The notes under the pieces: generated by a model | The model's database searches: none | What the model was told of the DNA's origin: nothing | The model's input: the letters and a program-made list of their open reading frames with translations, nothing else | Made by a program: the position numbers and the translations under genes | Part shown: positions 19,044-28,554 of the stretch, one piece after another | How the letters are laid out: every line of letters begins with the position of its first letter | Numbering within the stretch: position 1 is the stretch's first letter | NCBI RefSeq assembly: GCF_050717635.1 | Contig: NZ_JBOITO010000029.1 | Location: 62,001 to 126,000 of the forward strand | Source of the DNA: Clostridium_AD sp050717635 | Lineage (GTDB): Bacteria > Bacillota > Clostridia > Clostridiales > Clostridiaceae | Direction: 5' to 3' | DNA length: 64,000 nucleotides

Positions 19044-19964
19044 TCAGTTTCTTTTTCTGAGTTTATATATAAATCTAATTATTAAAAGTACAATAGACAA
19101 TATAACTAAATAAGGTATGCATATAGATATAATAACAATAAATCCTTTACCAAAATCAATTAACGAATTCACTGAATTAACAAATCCATTTGCAATTTTA
19201 TCTCCAAGAGAAACAGGATTTTCCTTAATTGTATGGACTTCAGAAATTTGTATGTTTAGTGTGCAAAAATCTATTAAGTTATCCCATTTTTTAAGACTAC
19301 CGGTTAAATTTTCAATTTCATAGCGAACTCTATTTAATTCATTTTCTAATGCTATTATATCTTTAAGTTCACCAGTTTTTTTTAGAAGTTCTATAAGTCT
19401 TTCCTCTTGAATAGTTAATGATTTTAAATGTGCCTGTGTATCAAAATATACAGAAGTTATATCTTCAGTTGAAATTTGTTGATCTGTAATGCTTCCCCAA
19501 TTACCAATATTTAGTATGAAATTATCAAATTTGACTTTAGGAATTCTTAGTATAAATTCACCTCTTCTATTTTCTTCAGATGATTTTGATTCAATGCTTT
19601 TACCTGAAACATTTGAACTTTGCACATATGCTCCTATACTACTAGTCTTACTTAAAATTTGTTTTACGGTTTCATCAAAGCTTAATGTTTCCATCTGTAT
19701 AGAGCCGTTTCTTATTATCTTACCCTGACCATTTAGTGGATCAACTGTAGTCTGCTTAGAAGGATTTTCTTTCTTATTATCATTTTTCACATCATTAGTG
19801 GCAGAGTTATCACTTAAACCACTTTTATCTTCAGAAACCGCCGTTTGAGATTTAGATACGTAATTTGAAGTAGAATTAGATTTTTTGCTGCACCCCACAG
19901 CAGCCATACTAACAATTGCTATTGCTATTAGTAATGGTAATATACTTTTAATTTTTACTTTCAC
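19044..19964 (-). CDS. DUF4349 membrane lipoprotein
   Basis: A 306-residue protein starting at GTG 19964 after AAGGGGGGATATATT. The lipoprotein signal is clear: a hydrophobic stretch ends in AAVGC with Cys25. A Ser/Asn/Lys-rich linker runs to about residue 75. The DUF4349 domain has NGSIQMETLSFDETV and a coiled coil (LIELLKKTGELKDIIALENE). A membrane helix sits near the C-terminus (IIRFIYKLRKRN end). It is therefore anchored at both ends. The function is not established. It has its own terminator and is probably a single-gene unit. Confidence 0.88.
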   Translation of the reverse strand: MKVKIKSILPLLIAIAIVSMAAVGCSKKSNSTSNYVSKSQTAVSEDKSGLSDNSATNDVKNDNKKENPSKQTTVDPLNGQGKIIRNGSIQMETLSFDETVKQILSKTSSIGAYVQSSNVSGKSIESKSSEENRRGEFILRIPKVKFDNFILNIGNWGSITDQQISTEDITSVYFDTQAHLKSLTIQEERLIELLKKTGELKDIIALENELNRVRYEIENLTGSLKKWDNLIDFCTLNIQISEVHTIKENPVSLGDKIANGFVNSVNSLIDFGKGFIVIISICIPYLVILSIVLLIIRFIYKLRKRN

Positions 19965-20108
19965 AATATATCCCCCCTTAATTTATGCTATATATATATA
20001 TATACGTAAATATTTTATAAAAATATGAAATTTTTCATAAAATATATATAATTACTAGCACCCTTATAGTTGAATCTGAATATTATTATAGTAAAAGGAG
20101 GCTTATAC

Positions 20109-20396
20109 ATGATTTCCAGAGAAAAATATGTTGGTAGTAAAGAAGAATTTTATTTTTTTTTAAAAGACGAAGTTATAAAATTATTTAAGGATAAACTTAA
20201 AATTGAAGGGACACGTGTTTTAATACCAGAAGATGAAAAAATAGTTTATGAATTTAATTATGTAAGCGACAAGAATTACGGAAATTTGTCAATAAACGTT
20301 ACATGGGGACATAACACAGATGAAAATAAGTTTTCTGAAGAAGATATTCAAGAAGATTTAAGTATGGTTATAGATAAATTTTTGACTATGGATTAA
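20109..20396 (+). CDS. Small acidic protein of unknown function
   Basis: A 95-residue protein. The frame is open from 20070, but AAAGGAGG lies upstream of ATG 20109, so this start is used. It is acidic, with no signal peptide or membrane segment. It has a central beta-rich stretch (RVLIPEDEKIVYEFNYV) and a C-terminal acidic helix (EEDIQEDLSMVIDKFL). It does not match a family I recognise. It is transcribed alone between two minus-strand genes and followed by its own terminator. Confidence 0.75.
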   Translation: MISREKYVGSKEEFYFFLKDEVIKLFKDKLKIEGTRVLIPEDEKIVYEFNYVSDKNYGNLSINVTWGHNTDENKFSEEDIQEDLSMVIDKFLTMD

Positions 20397-20412
20397 TTTA
20401 ACCTTGAAATTA

Positions 20413-20470
20413 CCTGAGGATGCTATATTTTCTTTTCCTCAAAATCTATTAACGCTCCTCAGGGTTTTTA
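20413..20470 (+). terminator. Terminator, convergent region
   Basis: CCTGAGGA (20413-20420) pairs with TCCTCAGG (20456-20463) across a 35-base AT-rich loop, then GTTTTT. It lies between the small plus-strand gene and the convergent nhaC-type gene. Confidence 0.55.
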
Positions 20471-20475
20471 CATAT

Positions 20476-21948
20476 CTACAAATTTTTCTTTAATCTTACC
20501 TTAGGTTCACTTGGTAATCTAAATAATGGTACAAATCTATCTAATCCTGTTAGGGTAAGTATTAACAATGAGCCTACTGCTACCATAGCCATAAAGTTAT
20601 ATTTTATTATATCAATAGGTACAAAGTTGTGAAGTGGATAAACAGCTGATGCTATCCCCACGTAGAAACCTATATATACGTGCCACGGAATAAGCTGCGA
20701 CCCGAAAACACCAAGTGCATCTCCAAAAGTAGCATTTCTTAAGCGTAATGTGTACATATCTTCTTCGCTAGCTTCTACGTTATCTTCAAGTAAATCTTTA
20801 ATTATTGGTCCTACTGTTACAATTTGTGCCATTTCGTCTGCCAATGCGGCATTTCCTAAAATGCACAATACTCCATTACAAAACATAAGTTGTCGTACAT
20901 TTTTTGAAATATACGCAATGAATCTTGATATTGGAGCAAATGCATGCATTTTACCCATTATACCTCCAAAGGCACCAACCCACATCATCATAACAATAAC
21001 CCAGGAACCTGCGTCTGAAAATCCGGTCTTCATTAATCCTAAAAATTCAGTTACAGATTCTATTGTTCCTGATACCAGACCAAGAATTAAAGAAGCTATT
21101 ATTCCAATTCCTAAACATGCAATAGTTGGAAGACCTTTAATTGCTACTACAAGTACAATTAATAATGGAATTATCATATAAACAGGAACCCCAGTTTTTA
21201 CTTGATTTAAAAGTTCAACCGCAGATGGTCTGGCTTTTTCAAGTGATGCCCATACATCTTTTGGAATTTGATTTATTGCTTCCCCTGCATTACCAGCTAT
21301 ATTTGGTAGTCCCATTCCAATGCTTACGAAATAGAAGATAATAGCAGTTATTACTAGACACATAAGTGACCATACCCCTTGATGCCTAATTCTGTGAATA
21401 ACTTCAACCTTTTGAATACCTGAACTTACTACTGTTGTATCAGAAATAAGTCCTATATTGTCTCCAAAACAAGCTCCACCAGCAATTGCTGCTGTAGTAA
21501 GTAATACATTCCCTCCTAGTATATGGTTAAGCCATAGGAAAATTGGAGCACAAGCTGCAAAAGTCCCCCATGAAGTACCTGTTGCAATTGATAATATTGA
21601 CGTCACTAAAAATCCTGTAACAGCTACCGTTCTAGCAGTTACTCCAAGAGTTAATGAAATATTAATTATTGATGCGCCTACTCCTGTGGCCATAAATGCT
21701 TCTGCCATTGCATAAGCTGCCATTAAAATAAAGAAAACCAACTGCATTTCTTTTACGTTATCCACGGCAGAATTAACAATATCATTAAACTTAAATTTAC
21801 ATGTTAACGATGCTATTATAGCTGCGTAAATAGTTGCAATTGGTGCTGCAATCAATACATCCATTCCAGATATCATGAGCCCGGCCATTACAAATACCGG
21901 TGTTAATTTTAATAGGTCAAACGTGAATGATTTTAATAAGCGAATCAT
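20476..21948 (-). CDS. NhaC-family Na+/H+ antiporter
   Basis: An integral membrane protein of 490 residues with about 11-13 hydrophobic segments. GGAGG lies 7 bases before ATG 21948, so that start is chosen over the in-frame ATG 5 codons upstream. Family features include FAACAPIFLWLNHILGG, GGACFGDNIGLISDTTVVSSG and LADEMAQIVTVGP. NhaC-type proteins exchange Na+ for H+, and some relatives exchange malate/lactate or other organic acids. No neighbouring gene points to one of these alternatives. Confidence 0.9.
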   Translation of the reverse strand: MIRLLKSFTFDLLKLTPVFVMAGLMISGMDVLIAAPIATIYAAIIASLTCKFKFNDIVNSAVDNVKEMQLVFFILMAAYAMAEAFMATGVGASIINISLTLGVTARTVAVTGFLVTSILSIATGTSWGTFAACAPIFLWLNHILGGNVLLTTAAIAGGACFGDNIGLISDTTVVSSGIQKVEVIHRIRHQGVWSLMCLVITAIIFYFVSIGMGLPNIAGNAGEAINQIPKDVWASLEKARPSAVELLNQVKTGVPVYMIIPLLIVLVVAIKGLPTIACLGIGIIASLILGLVSGTIESVTEFLGLMKTGFSDAGSWVIVMMMWVGAFGGIMGKMHAFAPISRFIAYISKNVRQLMFCNGVLCILGNAALADEMAQIVTVGPIIKDLLEDNVEASEEDMYTLRLRNATFGDALGVFGSQLIPWHVYIGFYVGIASAVYPLHNFVPIDIIKYNFMAMVAVGSLLILTLTGLDRFVPLFRLPSEPKVRLKKNL

Positions 21949-22203
21949 GTAAAAGTCCTCCATTCGGATTTTTATTTCGTTTACATAAAGTTACATTCTT
22001 TTCAACCTCGCATAAACATTCCTAAGTACATTTTACAGTATACGTCATATTTCTCTATAATTCAATTATAATCGTTGTGTTTTGGTAACAGATGTAATAA
22101 TAATTTTACATAGTATAAATTTTTGCCTCTTATGATATAATTTATATAGAATAATATTTTTAAACACACTTTAACAAATATATTGAAAACTAAGAGGTAT
22201 GAA

Positions 22204-23028
22204 ATGAGTTTTAATAAAACTACTAAAATAATTGAATATATGTATAAATTGCATCGTAGAAACTTTAAGTATTACTTTAGACCTATGCTTACTCCATTAC
22301 ACGAGCCTGTAGTAACAAATTCTATTCACTGGGTTGGACATGCAACTGTAGTGATTAATTTAAACGGAAAAATTATCGTAACTGACCCTGTAACTAGTAT
22401 AAATCTTGGTCAATTAAAAAGACTAATTAAACCCTCTTTAAACTTGGCTTCCATTAATATTGATTATATACTGCTATCTCATGGACATATGGATCATATG
22501 AATTACACCACTTTAAGGAAGATAAATAAAACTGCTATAGTTATTGCACCTAAAAATTTAAACATATCACTAAAAATTTTAGGCTTTAAAAATATATTCC
22601 TTCTAACCAATGATGAAACTTATAAAGATAATCACGTAGAAATAAAAGCTTTAAAAGCGAACCATGATGGTAGAAGATACCCATGGGGCGTTAAAGCTGA
22701 TAGCAATTCCTATTTAATACAAAACAACTCAAAAAAAATCTTTTTTGCTGGCGATACTGCCTATACCGATGTATATAAAGATTTAATGGCGGATGTTGCT
22801 ATCATGCCCGTAGGTTGCTATAAACCTGATGAGTTTCAAGAAATGCATTGTTCTCCACAGCAAAGTTTTAAAATGTTTAAAATGACAAAATCTACATTCA
22901 TGATTCCAATTCATTATAAAACTTATATTTTAGCGCAAGATGATGATGAGGTTACTTGTGATACTTTAGAAAGAATAAATGATGGTAGCATAAAAATTAC
23001 TGAAATCGGAGAAACCGTAAAGTTTTGA
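22204..23028 (+). CDS. MBL-fold metallo-hydrolase (NAPE-PLD/UlaG-like)
   Basis: A 274-residue protein. The open frame begins at a TTG (22183), but AAGAGGT lies five bases before ATG 22204. Metallo-beta-lactamase metal ligands are complete: LLSHGHMDHM (HxHxDH), NHDGRRYP, FFAGDTAYTD (Asp bridging metals) and the final PIHYKTY His. The layout matches the NAPE-hydrolysing phospholipase D / UlaG-like branch rather than beta-lactamases. The substrate may be a phosphoester or lactone. The gene converges with the SNF2 helicase gene with only 9 bases between stops. Confidence 0.92.
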   Translation: MSFNKTTKIIEYMYKLHRRNFKYYFRPMLTPLHEPVVTNSIHWVGHATVVINLNGKIIVTDPVTSINLGQLKRLIKPSLNLASINIDYILLSHGHMDHMNYTTLRKINKTAIVIAPKNLNISLKILGFKNIFLLTNDETYKDNHVEIKALKANHDGRRYPWGVKADSNSYLIQNNSKKIFFAGDTAYTDVYKDLMADVAIMPVGCYKPDEFQEMHCSPQQSFKMFKMTKSTFMIPIHYKTYILAQDDDEVTCDTLERINDGSIKITEIGETVKF

Positions 23029-23037
23029 AGAATTATG

Positions 23038-26000
23038 TTAAATGAATAATTCTTCAATTTCATTTAAACTCATTTGGGAAAGAAATAATTCTGCTCCTGT
23101 TTCATCATTAATTACACTATCAATAATCGCTTTTTTCTTTTGTTGCAACTTAAATATTTTTTCTTCTATAGTTCCTCTTGCTATTAATTTTATCACTTCT
23201 ACTGTTTTCTTTTGACCTATTCTATGAGCTCTATCTGTAGCTTGAGCTTCCACTGCAGGATTCCACCAAGGATCAAAGTGTATTACCATATCTGCGCCTG
23301 TAAGGTTTATACCCATACCTCCTGCTTTTAGAGAAATTAAAAATACCTGTGTATCACCTTCATTAAAGGTTTTAACCATTTCGATTCTTTTTTCTGATTT
23401 AGTAGCTCCATCTAGGTACATATACTTTATCTCTTTGTCTTCTAACCTCTTAGAAATATTTTTTAACACTCTAGTAAATTGAGAAAATATTAATATTCTA
23501 TGACCCTCCTCTAAACTATTTTCTAAAATTTCATCCAGTGCTTCTAGTTTGCCACTACCTCCATTATAATTTTCTATGAAGGTAGACGGGTCACAACATA
23601 TCTGTCTTAGCCTTGTTAAGATTGACAGTACTTTAAACTTACTTTTATTGAAACCTTTGCTTTTTATATTTTCTTCTAGTTCTCCTTTTGCCTCCTGTAA
23701 ATAGGCTAAATATACCTTCTTCTGCCCTTCGGTCATTTCTACTGATATTCTATGTTCTATTTTAGATGGTAACTCTTTCGCAACCTCTGCTTTGGTCCTT
23801 CTTAATATAAATGGTTTTACATGATTATTAAGTTCTTGAAGCGCCTCGTGACTTCCATCTTTCACAATTGGCACTTCATATTTTTTTGTGAAAGCACTGT
23901 GATTCAAAAGATACCCTGGCATTATAAAATCGAAAATTGACCAAAGCTCTGTTAGAGAATTTTCAATAGGGGTACCTGTAAGGGCAAATTTACCTAAGGC
24001 ATTTATACTTTTCACAGAGTGTGCATTTAATGAGTTGAAATTCTTAATTTGCTGCGCCTCATCTAGAAAACAATATCTAAATTTAACTTTTTCGTAGTCT
24101 TCAAGATCCCGCCTTATAAGTGCATAGGAAGTTATAACTAAATCGTAATTATTAATGTTTTGTTTTTGATCTTCTCTCTGGCTTTTATTCCCTGAGACTA
24201 CTATGCAATTTAAGGATGGTGCAAATTTTTCTATTTCGTCCTTCCAATTATATACAAGTGATGTAGGACAGACCACTAGTGATGGTTGTTTAGTTTCATT
24301 TCCTTCCACTTCAGACTGAATGAAGGCTATAGCCTCAAGTGTTTTACCCAATCCCATTTCATCTGCAAGTATCCCTCCAAACCCACAGCTGGCAAGAGTT
24401 TTCAACCACTTAAAACCTGCCTTTTGATAGGGCCTCATTATAATATCTAGACTTTTAGGTACTTGGGTTTTAATTTCTTTAATATCCTTAACAGCATATA
24501 TTAACTCTTTAAATTTTTTGTTTTTGTCCACAAAGTCCATCTGTTCATGTTTTAATTTTTCTTCAATATAAATAGCATTATATTTGGAAAGTATAATTTT
24601 ATCTTTTAAAAAATCGCTATCCTTTATATTTAGATATTCTATCATTTGAGCAACCTTTAATAGATTATTTGAATCCAATAATACAAAGCTATCATTTTTG
24701 AGTTTATAATATTTTCTTTTTTCTTTTAAAGCCGAAAAAACCTCCCTAAGTTCTGTTTTATCAACTCCCTCAATGCTAAAGCTAAATTCTAAAAGATTTT
24801 CTTTATTAAGTTTTATGTTTGACTTACATGAAGAGTTGCCATGAATCTTAATTTTCTTGAATTCCTCAGAATAATATACCTGGGCTACGGTTCTAAGTTT
24901 TTCTAATCCTGAAACTAAAAACTCTAAGAGCACTGATTCATCTGTAACTTCAAACCCCTTATATGTATTAACAAAACCAAACTGGTGAAATAAGTTTATG
25001 ATCTCCATTTCCTTATCTATATCTCTTATCAGTACCCTTCCCTCTTGTGCACTATTTTCTTTACTATTAAAAGGATTTATCTCTGTATCTCCATACTTAA
25101 AAGTTATTATCACCTCTATATTCTCAGCAATTTTTTCAAAGAAAACCATTGGCTTAAGTGTTTCTATATAAAATTCACTTTCTACAGATGTGTCAATGGT
25201 AACACTATTACTTATTTTTTTTAGAGTTGGAAGAAGGAACGATGCTACATCATCTTTCTCTTCTTCATAAAATTCTATAAAATTGTTATCATCCTCTTTA
25301 AATCTATTATAAAAAGGTAAATATAAATACCTTTGCCAACTTGGCGGCTCATATATTTTTCCTTCATAAAAAAAGAATTCACCATCATTGCAAAGTATAG
25401 TTGGCATCTGATCCTTTTGTCTCAGTAAAAATTTATTACTTTCTCTATTGATTTCAAATTCTAGGGGCATAGCCTCATGTGATATAAGAACATTAGTAAA
25501 TACTTGGTCTTTTATTACCGCTGTTATAGGTCTATTGCTTAAACATTTAAATAATCTTTTAACCATACTCTCTGTAAAATATGCCTTTTTCCCAGATAGG
25601 AACTTTACAGAACGGCGAACATATACTTCTGAGGCTTCCGCCACAGCCTCTAGTTCACTGGCTTCTTTGAAAAGCTCTATTATATTTAAATCTTCTTTTT
25701 TAAATAAGTGAAGATATGGATTATACGTAAATTTTTTACCGAATTCTATAATTTCTAAACCATTATTATAGCAAGCGAAAAATTGTTTTATATTTTTAAC
25801 TACATAAAGCTTATCCTCACCAATCTTAAGTTCCACACAAGCTTTTCTATTATCATTATTAGAATCATGATAATACTTTACTTCTATATCTAAATATTGT
25901 TTTGCTATTTTAATGGTACTTATATTTTTAGTTATTTGTTTGATTAAGTTATTTGTTTTAGCCATTTTCTGTTTCTTAATAATTTGTTCTTTTTCATTAG

Positions 26001-26316
26001 AATATTTTAAACATGTAGCCACTATATGTTTGCACATAGATTTCCCGCCAAAATAACCATATGAATCATTACATTCGCACTTATAACTTATAAAAGAACT
26101 AATATTATTAAAACTTATTTCGACTTTATTAAGAGTTGAATTTGAAGATTCTACATTTGAAGTTATGTTAGTTTCCTTATAATTGTCTTGTTCTTTTATT
26201 TCTATATTAATATCTAAAACCTTATTACTTAAATAGTCCTCAGTTCCAAATTTATAAGAATCTTTATTCGTGTATTCTAGTATATTTTTTTCGTTAATAT
26301 CAATCAAAAGTTTCAC
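23038..26316 (-). CDS. SNF2-family DNA helicase/translocase with SWIM zinc finger
   Basis: A protein of about 1090 residues. The N-terminus has a SWIM zinc finger (YKCECNDSYGYF then SMCKHIVATCLKY; CxC...CxH). A SNF2-associated region follows to about residue 610. The SNF2 ATPase has Walker A LADEMGLGKTLEAIAF, a DEAQ box (YCFLDEAQQIKN), ALTGTPIENSL, and helicase motifs V/VI (GINLTGADMVIHFDPWWNP, DRAHRIGQ). It is likely a chromatin/DNA remodelling translocase in repair or transcription. The frame starts at GTG 26316; TTG 26307 is an equally likely start since GGGGTGA sits better before it. Confidence 0.94.
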   Translation of the reverse strand: MKLLIDINEKNILEYTNKDSYKFGTEDYLSNKVLDINIEIKEQDNYKETNITSNVESSNSTLNKVEISFNNISSFISYKCECNDSYGYFGGKSMCKHIVATCLKYSNEKEQIIKKQKMAKTNNLIKQITKNISTIKIAKQYLDIEVKYYHDSNNDNRKACVELKIGEDKLYVVKNIKQFFACYNNGLEIIEFGKKFTYNPYLHLFKKEDLNIIELFKEASELEAVAEASEVYVRRSVKFLSGKKAYFTESMVKRLFKCLSNRPITAVIKDQVFTNVLISHEAMPLEFEINRESNKFLLRQKDQMPTILCNDGEFFFYEGKIYEPPSWQRYLYLPFYNRFKEDDNNFIEFYEEEKDDVASFLLPTLKKISNSVTIDTSVESEFYIETLKPMVFFEKIAENIEVIITFKYGDTEINPFNSKENSAQEGRVLIRDIDKEMEIINLFHQFGFVNTYKGFEVTDESVLLEFLVSGLEKLRTVAQVYYSEEFKKIKIHGNSSCKSNIKLNKENLLEFSFSIEGVDKTELREVFSALKEKRKYYKLKNDSFVLLDSNNLLKVAQMIEYLNIKDSDFLKDKIILSKYNAIYIEEKLKHEQMDFVDKNKKFKELIYAVKDIKEIKTQVPKSLDIIMRPYQKAGFKWLKTLASCGFGGILADEMGLGKTLEAIAFIQSEVEGNETKQPSLVVCPTSLVYNWKDEIEKFAPSLNCIVVSGNKSQREDQKQNINNYDLVITSYALIRRDLEDYEKVKFRYCFLDEAQQIKNFNSLNAHSVKSINALGKFALTGTPIENSLTELWSIFDFIMPGYLLNHSAFTKKYEVPIVKDGSHEALQELNNHVKPFILRRTKAEVAKELPSKIEHRISVEMTEGQKKVYLAYLQEAKGELEENIKSKGFNKSKFKVLSILTRLRQICCDPSTFIENYNGGSGKLEALDEILENSLEEGHRILIFSQFTRVLKNISKRLEDKEIKYMYLDGATKSEKRIEMVKTFNEGDTQVFLISLKAGGMGINLTGADMVIHFDPWWNPAVEAQATDRAHRIGQKKTVEVIKLIARGTIEEKIFKLQQKKKAIIDSVINDETGAELFLSQMSLNEIEELFI

Positions 26317-26420
26317 CCCACAGAATTTTTCACACCATATATATTATAATTATTACCATGCAAAAATGCAATTGAAAAGCACACTCAAGAGTCCCTAAAA
26401 GCAATGCACAAATTTTATAA

Positions 26421-26460
26421 AAATAACCCCATCAAAAATAAATTTTTGATGGGGTTATTT
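26421..26460 (-). terminator. Terminator of tRNA-Gln
   Basis: Perfect 18-bp stem (AAATAACCCCATCAAAAA and its complement) with a TAAA loop and a TTTTATAAA tail on the minus strand, between tRNA-Gln and the SNF2 gene. Confidence 0.85.
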
Positions 26461-26503
26461 TGTCTACAGAAATACTATTGTTTTATATATAATTAAATTC
26501 ATT

Positions 26504-26578
26504 TGGCTGGGGTGGAAGGATTCGAACCTGCGCATACCAGAGTCAGAGTCTAGTGCCTTACCGCTTGGCTACACCCCA
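26504..26578 (-). tRNA. tRNA-Gln (anticodon CUG), CCA encoded
   Basis: The minus strand folds as a cloverleaf: acceptor TGGGGTG/CACCCCA, D arm GCC/GGC, anticodon stem CTAGA/TCTGG with loop CTCTGAC (anticodon CTG, reads CAG). The T arm is GCAGG/CCTTC around TTCGAAT, then discriminator G and encoded CCA. The T stem has one C-U mismatch. It stands alone rather than in a tRNA cluster. Confidence 0.92.
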
Positions 26579-26747
26579 ATAAAACCGAAAAATTAGATAG
26601 TGACTTTTAGAAAAATTGAACTCTTGAGTCGTTGAAATCACTTTGTAACTTTCTGTTATTTAATATAACATATATATACCCTCTTTGCAAGAGTATATCC
26701 TTTTATAAATTCATAGTTTTACTTCTTAACAGGATAGGTTTTAATTT

Positions 26748-27134
26748 TTATACCGCAGCATCAATAGATTTCTTAAGTACATTCTCAATATCCTTCGCTA
26801 AAGCTATAATTTCTTCACTACCTATCATCTGTATAAGTTCCGTAGGTTTAATCATTCCAATATAAATAGAGCCTTCTTTTTCATAGACTACCATTTTACA
26901 AGGTAAAAAATATCCTATTTCAATATTTCTGTTTAATACCTCTTGAGCTTGAACTGGATTACACACTTCTAAAATCTTAAAATTACTATCAAACTCTAAT
27001 CCTTTTTCTTTTAGTTTATCCTTAAAGTTAAGTTCAAATAACACTCCAAACTTATTTTCAGATAAACTCTTTTTTAAGCTTTCAACCGCCTCATCAAATG
27101 ATTTTCCGGATTTTACTTCATATTTAATACTCAT
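26748..27134 (-). CDS. DUF302 domain protein
   Basis: A 128-residue cytoplasmic protein. It has the DUF302 pattern: KYEVKSGKSFDEAVESLKKSL, a central ILEVCNPVQAQEVL, FLPCKMVVYEKEG, then YIGMIKP. The two Cys (CNP and PCK) are the conserved polar spots. DUF302 proteins are often linked to metal or sulfur stress genes, but their biochemistry is unknown. The gene has GAGGAGG and a strong promoter with a CsoR/CstR-like palindrome, so it is probably induced by copper or reactive sulfur (inference). Confidence 0.9.
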   Translation of the reverse strand: MSIKYEVKSGKSFDEAVESLKKSLSENKFGVLFELNFKDKLKEKGLEFDSNFKILEVCNPVQAQEVLNRNIEIGYFLPCKMVVYEKEGSIYIGMIKPTELIQMIGSEEIIALAKDIENVLKKSIDAAV

Positions 27135-27221
27135 AGTGTCCTCCTCTATTTTAGAATTATTTTTATAATTGTCAGATATGATATGTCTTAATTACTTAAG
27201 TCCATAACCTTTAGTTCCCTC

Positions 27222-27246
27222 GTTTATACCCATGCCGGGTATAAAC
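27222..27246 (-). promoter_or_regulatory. CsoR/CstR-like operator upstream of DUF302 gene
   Basis: Perfect 10-bp arms GTTTATACCC and GGGTATAAAC flank ATGCC. ATACCC-Nx-GGGTAT is the core of operators bound by CsoR/CstR-type repressors. It abuts the -10 of the DUF302 promoter. No CsoR gene is in the window. Confidence 0.55.
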
Positions 27247-27248
27247 TT

Positions 27249-27278
27249 ATATTAACATATCGAAAGTTTATCTGTCAA
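27249..27278 (-). promoter_or_regulatory. Promoter of DUF302 gene
   Basis: TTGACA (27273-27278), an 18-base spacer and TAATAT (27249-27254) on the minus strand. Confidence 0.75.
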
Positions 27279-27382
27279 TAATAATTTTGATATATTTATG
27301 TATTAAGATATATAAATAGCTAGCATTTAAAATTGAAATTGACCAGAGTATCAAAGATATTTCCATTATCAACGGTGAATCC

Positions 27383-27857
27383 TCAGTGACTGTATTTATT
27401 TTTATACTCTATTGGTGATATACCTGTTATTTTTCGAAATGTCTTTGTAAACTGCTTTGCATCCTTATAGCCTACCATATTTGCAACTTCATAAATCTTA
27501 TGATTAGGATTATCAAGTAATAATTCTATGGCTTTTTCAACTCTTAATTTTTTTAAATAATTAACAAAAGTTTCTCCTGTATATGTTTTAAAAAGCTCAC
27601 AAAAGTATGTATAATTCAAGCTAAGTTAGTGGAATTATTATCCGTATTTGCTAACCGTTCATCTATATTTTTATATATATCAATAAATGCTTCATTTGCT
27701 TGAAAATATGTCTCTTTTATAGTTTGGATAGATTTATGATTTTTACTTATTCCTACTGCATAATTAGGAGCATTTTCAATAAGATTTACCAGAAAATTAT
27801 TTTCTGGTGTAATTACTACCCAAAAACCTTCTGCATTAAAAAAATATACTAGCTTAC
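27383..27857 (-). pseudogene. Broken AraC/YesN-type response regulator
   Basis: The C-terminal AraC helix-turn-helix is readable at 27383-27619 (YFCELFKTYTGETFVNYL, IYEVANMVGYKDAKQFTKTF). The preceding linker region continues in another frame at about 27622-27857 (GFWVVITPENNF, NYAVGISKNHKSIQTIKETY) and ends in TGA at the junction. Most of the first helix-turn-helix is missing, so there is a deletion plus frameshift. The receiver domain is absent. It resembles YesN-type regulators of sugar uptake, which fits the adjoining sugar-enzyme remnants. Confidence 0.75.
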
Positions 27858-27862
27858 CATAT

Positions 27863-27994
27863 TTACTTTTTTCTGATTGCTACAGTAGGAGTGATTTTCA
27901 TATCCTCAGATTTAATATTTACTATTGTTACTCTCATTAACTCAACCTTGTCCTTATTTACGGGCACAAATATTCTTTCATATGAATACCGCCT
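27863..27994 (-). pseudogene. Fragment resembling the N-terminal region of a GH94-type phosphorylase
   Basis: About 43 codons without a start encode RYSYERIFVPV, then VELMRVTIVNIKSEDMKITP and TVAI, ending in a stop. The pattern resembles the N-terminal beta-sandwich of cellobiose phosphorylase-type proteins. It overlaps in another frame the end of the C-terminal GH94 fragment. The assignment is by eye and moderate. Confidence 0.5.
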
Positions 27995-28508
27995 CTATTT
28001 CAACAACCTCTTCTTTTATAGTGGTAAGGATAATCTTATAAATTTTTGCGCCATCATCTCCATAGGTGTTTGTTTTTTTAGAATTATGGTAGGTTACGTC
28101 TACTTTTGAAAGAAACCTAAATTGCACTTCATTTGCTTCAATTAAGAACCACCCTGGCAGTATTGGTTTAAATGTAAGTTTCAATTCATTATGTTCATAA
28201 GTGAATACCTTATGACCAGCCATCATGATAAAACACATACTTAGCATTTCAGCTGTTGATCCACTTAGTCTTGCAACATAACCACGACCATGAACTGCTT
28301 CATCTGGATTCACTGAGCTTGCGATAAAGGATGAATTCTCAAGAATATTTCTCCCATATACCTCAGGGTTCATAAAGGGGGGAAATGCTGTTTGCATATC
28401 TTCATAATACTCATCGTATAAACCTGACTTAAGAAGTATAGTACTCTTTATTATTATTCTGCATGAGGTTGGGTTAGAGATGGATATATCTGAATAAAAC
28501 CCATAAAA
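27978..28508 (-). pseudogene. C-terminal fragment of a GH94/GH36-type glycoside phosphorylase
   Basis: About 176 codons are open from 28508 without a proper start. They read SNPTSCR, MNPEVYGRNILENSSFI, GRGYVARLSGSTAEML and PILPGWFLIEANEVQFRF, strongly like the C-terminus of cellobiose-phosphorylase-type (GH94) proteins. The frame begins right where the tRNA-Glu terminator ends. The catalytic domain, normally several hundred residues more, has been deleted. The remnant is a non-functional trace of a sugar-utilisation locus. Confidence 0.75.
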
Positions 28509-28547
28509 AAAATAGCAAGCTTTACATAAATGTAAAGCTTGCTATTT
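28504..28547 (-). terminator. Terminator of tRNA-Glu
   Basis: Perfect 17-bp stem AAATAGCAAGCTTTACA with its complement, TAAA loop, then TTTTTT on the minus strand, 7 bases after the tRNA 3' end. Confidence 0.9.
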
Positions 28548-28554
28548 CAACATT

